From: an uncultured Nostocoides sp.
GTDB lineage: Bacteria > Actinomycetota > Actinomycetes > Actinomycetales > Dermatophilaceae
Length of the DNA stretch: 64,000 nucleotides
Assembly: GCA_937873315.1 (NCBI GenBank)
Contig: CALMQX010000035.1
Location: 1-64,000 of the forward strand
Reading direction: 5' to 3'
Below are positions 53,950 through 60,870 of this stretch, one piece after another (within the stretch, counting starts at the first letter, position 1; each line of letters opens with the position of its first letter). The notes under the pieces were generated by a model. That model had not been told where the DNA came from. It was given only the letters and a program-made list of their open reading frames with translations, and did no database searches. The position numbers and the translations under genes are program-made.

Positions 53950-55095
53950 TCAGAAGCCGAGTTCGCGGCCGATGAGCTCCTTCATGATTTCGTTGGAGCC
54001 GGCCCAGATCTTGGTCACCCGGGCGTCACGCCAGGCGCGGGCCACCCGGTACTCGTTCATGAAGCCGTACCCGCCGTGCAATTGCACGCACTCATCCAGG
54101 ACGTCATTCTGGACCTGCGCGGACCACCACTTGGCCTTAGCTGCGTCGACCGCCGAGAGCTTGCCCTGGTCATGCGCGATCACGCAGTCATCGACATAGG
54201 CCTGTGCGACCTCGATCGCGGTGACGAGCTCCGCGATTTTGAACTTGTTGTGCTGGAAAGCGCCGATCGGCTGCCCGAAGGCCTTGCGCTCTTGGGCGTA
54301 GGCGATGGTCTCGTCCAGGATGGCCTTCGCATGGGCAAGGTTGCTGACCGCTGAGCCGACCCGCTCCTGAGGCAGGCGCTGCATCATGGCGATGAAACCC
54401 ATGCCCTCGGGGCCGATCCGGTTCTCGTCGGGGATGCGCACATCCTGGAAGAAGAGCTCGGCGGTGTCGGACTCCTCCTGGCCGACCTTGTCGAGCTTGC
54501 GTCCGCGGGTGAAGCCGGGCATGCCGTCTTCGACCATGAAGAGCGTGATGCCCTTGGCGCCCTTGCTGCCATCGGTCCGAGCCGCGACGATCACCAGGTC
54601 CGCCTGGTAGCCATTGGTGATGAAGGTCTTGGAGCCGTTGAGGATCCAGCCCTCGCCAGCACGCACGGCGGTGGTCTTGAGGGCCGCCAGGTCGGAGCCG
54701 CCACCGGGCTCGGTCATACCGATGCCGATGATCTTCTCGCCGCTGGCGATGCCCGGCAGCCAGCGCTGCTTCTGCTCCTCGGTGCCGAGGTCGACGATGT
54801 AGGGCGGGCAGACATCGGAGTGGATGCCGAAGCATGAGGCGACCGCCATGGTGAAGCTGCTCAGTTCCTCCGAGCACACGGCATTAAAGCGGTAGTCCCC
54901 AGCCCCGGCGCCGCCAAACTCCTCGGGAATGTCCAGACCCAATAGGCCCTGCTTGCCGGCCTCGATCCAGATGTCTCGCGGAATCGCCTTCTCCCGGATC
55001 ATCTCTTCGGCACGCGGCTTGAGGGTGCGCTCGACGAATTCGCGGCACATCGCCCGAAAATCCTCGTGATCGGGGCCGTAGATATTGCGGGGCAT
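53950..55095 (-). CDS. Acyl-CoA dehydrogenase (long-chain type)
   Basis: A 381-residue flavoenzyme oxidising acyl-CoA to enoyl-CoA, with electrons passing to EtfAB (genes at 15905-17682). GIGMTEPGGGSDLAALKT is the FAD region, and RKAFGQPIGAFQHNKFKIAEL and QLHGGYGFMNEYRVARAWRD follow. The C-terminal IWAGSNEIMKELIGREL is of the long-chain type, in which the catalytic base is on the other helix; Glu in LPQERVGSA is the candidate. GGAGGACC precedes the ATG. It is divergent from a TetR gene with a palindrome between. Confidence 0.95.
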   Translation of the reverse strand: MPRNIYGPDHEDFRAMCREFVERTLKPRAEEMIREKAIPRDIWIEAGKQGLLGLDIPEEFGGAGAGDYRFNAVCSEELSSFTMAVASCFGIHSDVCPPYIVDLGTEEQKQRWLPGIASGEKIIGIGMTEPGGGSDLAALKTTAVRAGEGWILNGSKTFITNGYQADLVIVAARTDGSKGAKGITLFMVEDGMPGFTRGRKLDKVGQEESDTAELFFQDVRIPDENRIGPEGMGFIAMMQRLPQERVGSAVSNLAHAKAILDETIAYAQERKAFGQPIGAFQHNKFKIAELVTAIEVAQAYVDDCVIAHDQGKLSAVDAAKAKWWSAQVQNDVLDECVQLHGGYGFMNEYRVARAWRDARVTKIWAGSNEIMKELIGRELGF

Positions 55096-55132
55096 GACAG
55101 GTCCTCCAGGGCAGACACGCGGGATCGGGCTT

Positions 55133-55152
55133 GACTAAGCGCTTGCTTAGTC
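55133..55152. promoter_or_regulatory. TetR operator between acyl-CoA dehydrogenase and tetR
   Basis: GACTAAGC (55133-55140), GCTT, GCTTAGTC (55145-55152): a perfect 8-bp inverted repeat with a 4-base spacer in the 83-base gap between divergent starts. It is placed to control both. Typical size and layout for TetR-family sites. Confidence 0.75.
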
Positions 55153-55178
55153 TCTCCCGCGGCTGGCATGCTGTCAAC

Positions 55179-55850
55179 ATGCCGGCCCGCTCCCCCGTCC
55201 CCGCCGCCGCGGGCGCCATTCATCTCTCGACGGCGAGCATTCTGGCCACGTTGACGCCCGATGAGATCACCGCCAGTTCGGACACCTCGGTCCGCCTGAT
55301 GATGGCGGCGGCCGATGCCTTTGCCGAGCTTGGCTTCCACGCGACAACCACCCGGGATATAGCCTCGCGAGCTGGCCTCTCGCCGGCTGGGGTGTATGTC
55401 CATTTCTCCTCCAAGGAGGATCTGCTCTATGAGGTGAGCCGCCGAGGACACCTCACGGCCCGCAATTTGTTGCGGGATGCAGCGCAGAACGCGGCGACCC
55501 CAAGCGACGCCCTGCGGGCGATCATCGGTGGGTTTGCCCGCTGGCACGCCGAGCACCACCAGCTGGGTCGCATCGTGCAGTTTGAGTTCCGGCACCTCTC
55601 CCCCGAGCACCGCGAAGATGTCCGCGAGTTGCGTCGAGCCATCGACCAGGTCGTCGCTCAGGTCCTCGAGGACGGCGTCGAATCCGGCGAGTTCGAGGTT
55701 GACGACATCCGTGGCACGGCTCTGGCGTTGCTCTCGATGGCGGTCGACGTCGCCCGCTGGTACACCCCCGGCATCCGGCGCACGCCAGAGGAGATCGAGC
55801 AGTCGTATGCCGACCTCGCCCTGCGCGCGGTCTCGGCACGACGCGCCTGA
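55179..55850 (+). CDS. TetR-family transcriptional regulator of the acyl-CoA dehydrogenase
   Basis: A 223-residue repressor. The helix-turn-helix is AFAELGFHATTTRDIASRAGLSPAGVYVHFSSKEDLLYE (cited in parts; residues 46-84). The C-terminal ligand domain is of the TetR_C_33/KstR2-like type often found with fatty acid or steroid degradation genes. It probably binds an acyl-CoA and controls the divergent dehydrogenase. The ATG at 55179 (MPARSPVP) is preferred; the frame is open to 55131 inside the operator. Confidence 0.88.
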   Translation: MPARSPVPAAAGAIHLSTASILATLTPDEITASSDTSVRLMMAAADAFAELGFHATTTRDIASRAGLSPAGVYVHFSSKEDLLYEVSRRGHLTARNLLRDAAQNAATPSDALRAIIGGFARWHAEHHQLGRIVQFEFRHLSPEHREDVRELRRAIDQVVAQVLEDGVESGEFEVDDIRGTALALLSMAVDVARWYTPGIRRTPEEIEQSYADLALRAVSARRA

Positions 55851-55882
55851 GGCGCTCCATCCCGCAAGCCCACCCTGCGCGC

Positions 55883-55888
55883 TAGCCT
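55883..55888 (+). promoter_or_regulatory. Leaderless -10 box TAGCCT for the methyltransferase gene
   Basis: TAGCCT is followed by exactly seven bases and the ATG at 55896. No Shine-Dalgarno is present. Confidence 0.55.
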
Positions 55889-55895
55889 CAACCTC

Positions 55896-56645
55896 ATGCC
55901 AACCACAAATCCCGACTCGCTGCGCGATGCACCCGGCCACGGCGGGTCCGCATCCCACGACGTCCAGGACTACTGGTGGTACCTCTCGCGCGCCGACATG
56001 CTGCACAGCGCCGTGGGCAGGTATGCCGCGGGCGCCCGAGTCGCGCTCGACTTGGGTTCGGCGGACGGGCCGTCCGCGGGCTGGATTCGGGAGGCGATCC
56101 CGCAGGTGGCATCGCTCGACATCGACCCGCGCGAACTCGGGCCGACCGGCGTATGCGGCTCGGCGCTGGCCTTGCCCTTCCCGGACGGCGCCTTTGATCT
56201 GGTCTCGGCCTTCGACGTGATTGAGCATTGTGCCCCAGAGGAGGTCGCGCTCAGTGAAGTGCATCGGGTGATCCGGCCTGGGGGCACCTTCCTCATGGCC
56301 GTGCCCGCCTACCAATGGGCCTGGACCGACTTCGATGTGGCCAATGGCCATCACCGCCGCTACACCAGGCCCCGCGCGATCGCCGCCCTGGAGCGCGCGG
56401 GCTTCACGGTGGAGCGCGCCACCTATGCGTTCACCTCGGTGTTCCCGATGTTCGCGGCGGAGCGGCTGGCCCGGCGCGCCCGTGGGTCACGGCAGAGCGG
56501 CCCGGTGGAGACGGTGAGCGTCCCGAGGGTTCCGCGGCCGGTGCATCACGCTCTGATGGCGCTCTGCCGGATCGATGACGCACTGCTCAAGCGGGTCGAT
56601 CTGCCCTTCGGGTCCTCGGTCTTCCTCGCGGCGACCCGCCGCTGA
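55896..56645 (+). CDS. Class I SAM-dependent methyltransferase
   Basis: A 249-residue methyltransferase. Motif I VALDLGSADGPSAG (near residue 49); ASLDIDPREL gives the acidic motif II; SALALPFPDGAFDLVSAFDVIEH is motifs III-IV, and RVIRPGGTFLMAVP motif V. The HHRRYTRPRAIAALERAGF segment is typical of methyltransferase type 11 proteins acting on lipids, quinones or glycans. Substrate unknown. Its last eight codons and stop are duplicated downstream. Confidence 0.87.
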   Translation: MPTTNPDSLRDAPGHGGSASHDVQDYWWYLSRADMLHSAVGRYAAGARVALDLGSADGPSAGWIREAIPQVASLDIDPRELGPTGVCGSALALPFPDGAFDLVSAFDVIEHCAPEEVALSEVHRVIRPGGTFLMAVPAYQWAWTDFDVANGHHRRYTRPRAIAALERAGFTVERATYAFTSVFPMFAAERLARRARGSRQSGPVETVSVPRVPRPVHHALMALCRIDDALLKRVDLPFGSSVFLAATRR

Positions 56646-56705
56646 GTCGGGCCGCCAGCCTGGTCTTCCTCGCGGCGACCCGCCGCTGAGTCGGGCCGCC
56701 AGCCT
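56618..56705. repeat. 44-bp perfect tandem duplication across the methyltransferase stop
   Basis: Positions 56618-56661 are identical to 56662-56705. The first copy holds the last eight codons, the TGA (56643-56645) and 16 bases after it. The second copy is non-coding and sits in the gap before the EttA stop (56733). Confidence 0.97.
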
Positions 56706-56732
56706 GCGCTCTTGGGGAGCGCGCGCAGCGGA

Positions 56733-58415
56733 TCAGTCGCGGGTCAGGCGGCGGTAGGTGACCCGATGCGGCCGGGCAGCTTCCTCGCCCAGGCGCTCCA
56801 CCTTGTTCTTCTCGTAGGCATCGAAGTTGCCCTCGAACCAGTACCACTTAGCCGGGTTCTCATCATCGCCTTCGTAGGCCAGGATGTGCGTTGCCACCCG
56901 GTCCAGGAACCACCGGTCGTGGCTGATGACCACGGCGCAGCCGGGGAACTCGAGCAGCGCATTCTCCAAGCTGCTCAGGGTCTCCACATCCAGGTCGTTG
57001 GTGGGCTCGTCGAGGAGCAGCACATTGCCGCCCTCCTTGAGCGTGAGCGCGAGATTGAGGCGGTTGCGCTCACCGCCGGAGAGGATGCCGGCCTTCTTCT
57101 GCTGGTCCGGTCCCTTGAAGCCGAACTGGCTGACGTAGGCGCGGCTAGGGATCTCGACCTTGCCGACGTTGATGTAGTCGTGGCCACCCGAGACGACCTC
57201 CCAAAGGTTCAACTCAGGGTCAATGCCGCCGCGAGACTGGTCGACATACGAGATCTCCACGGTCTCGCCGATGTCGACGGTCCCGGCGTCGGCCTGCTCC
57301 AGGCCAACAATGGTCTTAAACAGCGTGGTCTTGCCCACCCCATTGGGGCCGATGATCCCGACAATGCCGTTGCGCGGCAACGAGAATGACAATCCGTCGA
57401 TCAGAACCCGGTCCCCGAACCCCTTGCGCAGGTCCTTGACCTCGATGACCTTGGTCCCCAGGCGCGGACCCGGCGGAATCTGGATCTCCTCGAAGTCCAA
57501 CTTGCGGGTCCGGTCGGCCTCCGCCGCCATCTCCTCGTATCGGGCCAGCCGGGCCTTGGACTTGGTCTGACGGGCCTTGGCGTTCGAACGCACCCAGTCG
57601 AGCTCCTCCGCGAGGCGCCTGGCCAGCTTGGCGTCCTTCTTGCCCTGGACCTCCAGTCGAGCCGCCTTCTTCTCCAGGTACGTCGAGTAGTTGCCCTCGT
57701 AGGGGTAGGCCCGGCCGCGGTCCAGCTCCAGAATCCAGCCAGCCACGTTGTCCATGAAGTACCGGTCGTGGGTCACCGCGACGACCGCACCCGGGTAGGC
57801 CGCGAGGTGCTGCTCGAGCCACAACACCGACTCGGCGTCCAGGTGGTTGGTGGGCTCATCGAGCAAGAGCAGGTCGGGCTTCTGCAGGAGCAATTTGCAC
57901 AACGCCACGCGGCGACGCTCTCCACCGGAGAGCACAGTGACGTCCGCGTCCGGCGGCGGGCACCGCAGGGCATCCATGGCCTGTTCCAACTGGGAGTCCA
58001 GATCCCAGGCATCCGCGTGGTCGATCTCCTCCTGCAACTGGCCCATCTCCGCCATGAGGGCGTCGAAGTCGGCATCCGGGTCCGCCATCAGCGCGGAGAT
58101 CTCGTTGTATCGGTCCACCTTGGCCTTGATTACCCCGGCGCCGTCCTCGACGTTGCCCAAGACGGTCTTGGTCTCATCAAGGACCGGCTCCTGCATGAGG
58201 ATGCCGACCGAGTACCCAGGCGTCAGGCGGGCATCGCCATTGGACGGCTGGTCCAGGCCAGCCATGATCTTGAGCACCGAGGACTTGCCGGCGCCATTGG
58301 GACCGACGACGCCGATCTTGGCTCCGGGGTAGAACGAGAGCGTGACGTCATCGAGGATGACCTTGTCTCCGTGCGCCTTCCGGGCGCGCGCCATGACGTA
58401 AATGAACTCGGGCAT
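56733..58415 (-). CDS. ettA: Energy-dependent translational throttle protein EttA (ABC-F)
   Basis: A 560-residue ABC-F protein with two ATPase domains. Walker A: VGPNGAGKSSVLK and IGPNGVGKTTLFK; signatures LSGGERRRVALCKLL and LSGGERNRLNLALTL; Walker B LLLDEPTNHLDAESV and LLLDEPTNDLDVETL. The arm/linker region has the charged VRSNAKARQTKSKARLARYEE block of EttA. It binds the ribosomal E site and gates entry into elongation according to ADP/ATP. The ATG is in a 14-bp inverted repeat with a leaderless TAGCCT box in the spacer. It is downstream of ssb, as in mycobacteria. Confidence 0.95.
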   Translation of the reverse strand: MPEFIYVMARARKAHGDKVILDDVTLSFYPGAKIGVVGPNGAGKSSVLKIMAGLDQPSNGDARLTPGYSVGILMQEPVLDETKTVLGNVEDGAGVIKAKVDRYNEISALMADPDADFDALMAEMGQLQEEIDHADAWDLDSQLEQAMDALRCPPPDADVTVLSGGERRRVALCKLLLQKPDLLLLDEPTNHLDAESVLWLEQHLAAYPGAVVAVTHDRYFMDNVAGWILELDRGRAYPYEGNYSTYLEKKAARLEVQGKKDAKLARRLAEELDWVRSNAKARQTKSKARLARYEEMAAEADRTRKLDFEEIQIPPGPRLGTKVIEVKDLRKGFGDRVLIDGLSFSLPRNGIVGIIGPNGVGKTTLFKTIVGLEQADAGTVDIGETVEISYVDQSRGGIDPELNLWEVVSGGHDYINVGKVEIPSRAYVSQFGFKGPDQQKKAGILSGGERNRLNLALTLKEGGNVLLLDEPTNDLDVETLSSLENALLEFPGCAVVISHDRWFLDRVATHILAYEGDDENPAKWYWFEGNFDAYEKNKVERLGEEAARPHRVTYRRLTRD

Positions 58416-58452
58416 GAGGCCAAGGCTATCGACAACCGGGCCTCATGCCCGA
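58408..58452. repeat. 14-bp perfect inverted repeat flanking the ettA start
   Basis: Left arm 58408-58421 and right arm 58439-58452 are perfect reverse complements with a 17-base spacer. The ettA ATG (58413-58415) is in the left arm and the TAGCCT box (minus strand, 58423-58428) is in the spacer. It may be an operator, or an RNA hairpin hiding the start codon in read-through mRNA from ssb. Confidence 0.9.
58423..58428 (-). promoter_or_regulatory. Leaderless -10 box TAGCCT for ettA
   Basis: On the minus strand TAGCCT is followed by seven bases and the ATG at 58415. It lies in the spacer of the inverted repeat 58408-58452. Confidence 0.55.
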
Positions 58453-58490
58453 ATCCACCAGCGGCCTGCTCACGCACGGGAGGGGAGGCG

Positions 58491-59048
58491 TCAAGCGGCC
58501 GGGGTCTGCATGGGCACCAGAGGCCCATTGTCCGAGAACCCATCCTCACCCGGCGGCTCGTCCGCAGCCAGGTGGTACTCATCGGTGCTCGGGTCGCCAA
58601 TGGCAACCTCACCTTGCGCGCCGCCCGGATCGGCGAACTCGGTCAGTTGGTTCATCCGGTCCTCGGCCCGCAGATGTCCATCTCGATGCGCCTTGGCATA
58701 GGTCGCCACCCCCAACTGCAGGTCGTGCCCCACCACGCTGGCGTCGATCTGCACATCCATGCCCACGCCGCCGTCGCGTCGGTCGAAGGTCACGATGCGC
58801 TGGCGGCCCAACACGACCACCGGCTCTCCCTTGTGCAGGGAGGCCGCGACATTGACGCCGAGCGCCCGCCAGGCGCTCACCGAGTAGTAGCAGGGTTCGC
58901 TCTCGATCCATCGCCCCGGGTTCTGCGGGTCTGGACGGCGCACCTGGCTCACCAGCCGGAAACTCGCCACCGGCGTACCCCCGCCCACATGGCGCAGCTC
59001 AGGGTCTTTGGCCAGCCGGCCGCGTACGGTCACCTCGGTCTCATACAT
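58491..59048 (-). CDS. ssb: Single-stranded DNA-binding protein (paralog)
   Basis: A 185-residue OB-fold protein. It starts MYETEVTVRGRLAKDPELRHV and has ASFRLVSQVRRPDPQNPGRWIES, YYSVSAWRALGVNVAASLHKGEPVVV and GRQRIVTFDRRDGG, typical Ssb strands. The C-terminus ends in PLVPMQTPAA and lacks the acidic DDDIPF-type tip of the main replicative Ssb, so it is probably the second paralog (SsbB-like, competence or stress). Two DnaA boxes lie about 105 bases upstream. It precedes ettA. Confidence 0.9.
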   Translation of the reverse strand: MYETEVTVRGRLAKDPELRHVGGGTPVASFRLVSQVRRPDPQNPGRWIESEPCYYSVSAWRALGVNVAASLHKGEPVVVLGRQRIVTFDRRDGGVGMDVQIDASVVGHDLQLGVATYAKAHRDGHLRAEDRMNQLTEFADPGGAQGEVAIGDPSTDEYHLAADEPPGEDGFSDNGPLVPMQTPAA

Positions 59049-59153
59049 CAGCGCTCAACTCCTCGTGTCATCACCGCCGCGGCTCGGGTGAGCGAGGTCG
59101 GTGATCTGAGCGTGCCGGGGTTGTCCTCGATCGGCGAGCGAGCTTCGCCGTTG

Positions 59154-59192
59154 TGTGGACAAGCGAGACCGCCACAGGCCGCATGTGGACAA
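59154..59192 (-). promoter_or_regulatory. Two DnaA boxes upstream of ssb
   Basis: TTGTCCACA, the usual actinobacterial DnaA box, occurs twice on the minus strand (59154-59162 and 59184-59192), 30 bases apart in the same orientation. They lie in the 166-base gap between the dynamin gene and ssb. They may let DnaA regulate ssb, or titrate DnaA. Nothing else is seen in the gap. Confidence 0.6.
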
Positions 59193-59214
59193 CGGCTCCT
59201 CGCAGCAGCGGCTT

Positions 59215-60870
59215 CTAGAGCGATTGAGCGGCCGCCAGCGACTGGCGGGTCCGACTGTGCCGATCGAGCACGACGCCCACCGGAGACAAGATGCGGTCCC
59301 GTGCCACGACCCCGATGGCCGCACGCAGATCCTCATCGACATGTCGCGCTCGACGGCGCGAACCCACTTGCGCCAGAGCCCTAGACAGCAGGGCCAGGAG
59401 TAGCCCGAGGGCCAAACCACCGACCAGGAGGATGAAAGGCGCCGGCACGGGCCCCACCTTGGGCAACGGCAGCGGGTCGAACTGCAGCCAGCCGAGCAGC
59501 GCGATCGCGAGGTACCACAGCAGCCCCACGGCGGCACACGCGGCCATGAGCAACTGAAGCCACGAGGCGAGCTTCCACCACGCCGGCGTCCTACCGCGTA
59601 GCGGTGTCGCCACCACCGCGCGGTCCAATGCATCGGCGAGGTCGGCCGCCTCTGGAGTGGCGGCGTCCTCGATCGCGTCCGCCCACGCGGTAGGCAGACC
59701 CTCGGCAGTGCGGTCGGCCAGTCGTCGAGTAGCCAAGGTGACCGCGGCCCGGGCCGCCGGAGTGGGCGGCGGCAGCGACGAACGCCCGAGCACGGAACGC
59801 ATGTCGGCCTGCGTCACCGATACTTCATCGCCATCGAGTCGCAAGCGCCGCAGTGGCTTGGGGCGCAGTGAATGCACCCAGCGCGTGAACGGCCAGCCGG
59901 TGACCTCGGCAGCACTGACGCGATAGTCCCGAGCGACGGCATCGACCACATGGGGCACCCCGGCGGAGCGAGCCAGCGCGTCGATCAACTCACCCTGCGA
60001 GGCCAATCGCAGGTCGGGCTCGGCGGCGCCCACACTGGACTCGAGGGCCCCAGCTGCGGAACTCACATCGGCCGCCAGCCGAGCGCGAGCGGCATTGCGT
60101 CCCGCCACGGCATTGGCCAGCCGCTGACGCAACTCGTCGAGACCGGCGCCGGTGCGCGTGGAGGTGGCGATGACCTGAGCATTGGGGACGCCATCGCGGA
60201 GGAGCAGCCGCTTGAGGTCGGCGACACAGGCCGCCGCCTGCTCCGGCGTGAGGCGATCCACCTGGTTCAGGACCGCGATGGTCACGGACTCGTGCGTGGC
60301 CATCGCCGCGACGTAATCGTCATGGAGCCGGGCATCGGCATACTTCTGCGGGTCGGTCACCCAGACGAAGAGGTCGACCCGCTCCAAAACCCGCTCGGCC
60401 TCGGCTCGGTGCGCACTCTCGCGCGAGTCGAAGTCAGGCAGGTCCAAAAGGACCAGGCCGTCTAGCGCTCCGTGGAACTCGCCGGGGCCTCGGCCTTCGA
60501 CCTGATGGCGCTGCGGGACATCCAGCCACGAGAGCAACTCGGTTGCCGACTGGGTCCCCCACACCGCAGCCGTCGGTCGGGCGGTTGTCGGACGACGGGC
60601 GCCCACGGTGGCGACGGTCTCGCCGACGAGCGCGTTGAAGATCGATGACTTGCCGCTGCCAGTCGCGCCGGCCAAAGCGGCCACCGTGTGGTCCCCGGCA
60701 ATGCCGATCCGCTCCGAGGTCTTGGCGAGCACATTCTCGGCGCGCTCCCGACCGACTTGGGGAAGTTGGTCCCCACCGGCCTCGATCGCCGAGCGCAACG
60801 CATCAGCAGCTGCGGTCAGCGCCTGGGCGCTCACCCCCGCTGAGGCTGAGCCGGCACGCATGGCACTCAT
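59215..60870 (-). CDS. Dynamin-like GTPase, second of a tandem pair
   Basis: A 551-residue GTPase. G1 AGATGSGKSSIFNALVG (near residue 68); G3 LLDLPDFDSRE; G4 LNQVDRL. A helical middle follows, and two membrane segments near LQLLMAACAAVGLLWYLAIAL and FILLVGGLALGLLLALLS lie close to the C-terminus. This architecture fits bacterial dynamin-like proteins that remodel or tether membranes; whether it is a true homologue of Streptomyces DynA/DynB is not certain. Its ATG overlaps the stop of the first dynamin gene by four bases. Confidence 0.82.
   Translation of the reverse strand: MSAMRAGSASAGVSAQALTAAADALRSAIEAGGDQLPQVGRERAENVLAKTSERIGIAGDHTVAALAGATGSGKSSIFNALVGETVATVGARRPTTARPTAAVWGTQSATELLSWLDVPQRHQVEGRGPGEFHGALDGLVLLDLPDFDSRESAHRAEAERVLERVDLFVWVTDPQKYADARLHDDYVAAMATHESVTIAVLNQVDRLTPEQAAACVADLKRLLLRDGVPNAQVIATSTRTGAGLDELRQRLANAVAGRNAARARLAADVSSAAGALESSVGAAEPDLRLASQGELIDALARSAGVPHVVDAVARDYRVSAAEVTGWPFTRWVHSLRPKPLRRLRLDGDEVSVTQADMRSVLGRSSLPPPTPAARAAVTLATRRLADRTAEGLPTAWADAIEDAATPEAADLADALDRAVVATPLRGRTPAWWKLASWLQLLMAACAAVGLLWYLAIALLGWLQFDPLPLPKVGPVPAPFILLVGGLALGLLLALLSRALAQVGSRRRARHVDEDLRAAIGVVARDRILSPVGVVLDRHSRTRQSLAAAQSL

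Noticed and set aside
57768-59384. 538-codon plus-strand ORF opposite ettA and ssb
   Set aside because: Shadow; low-complexity Arg/Gly/His composition.
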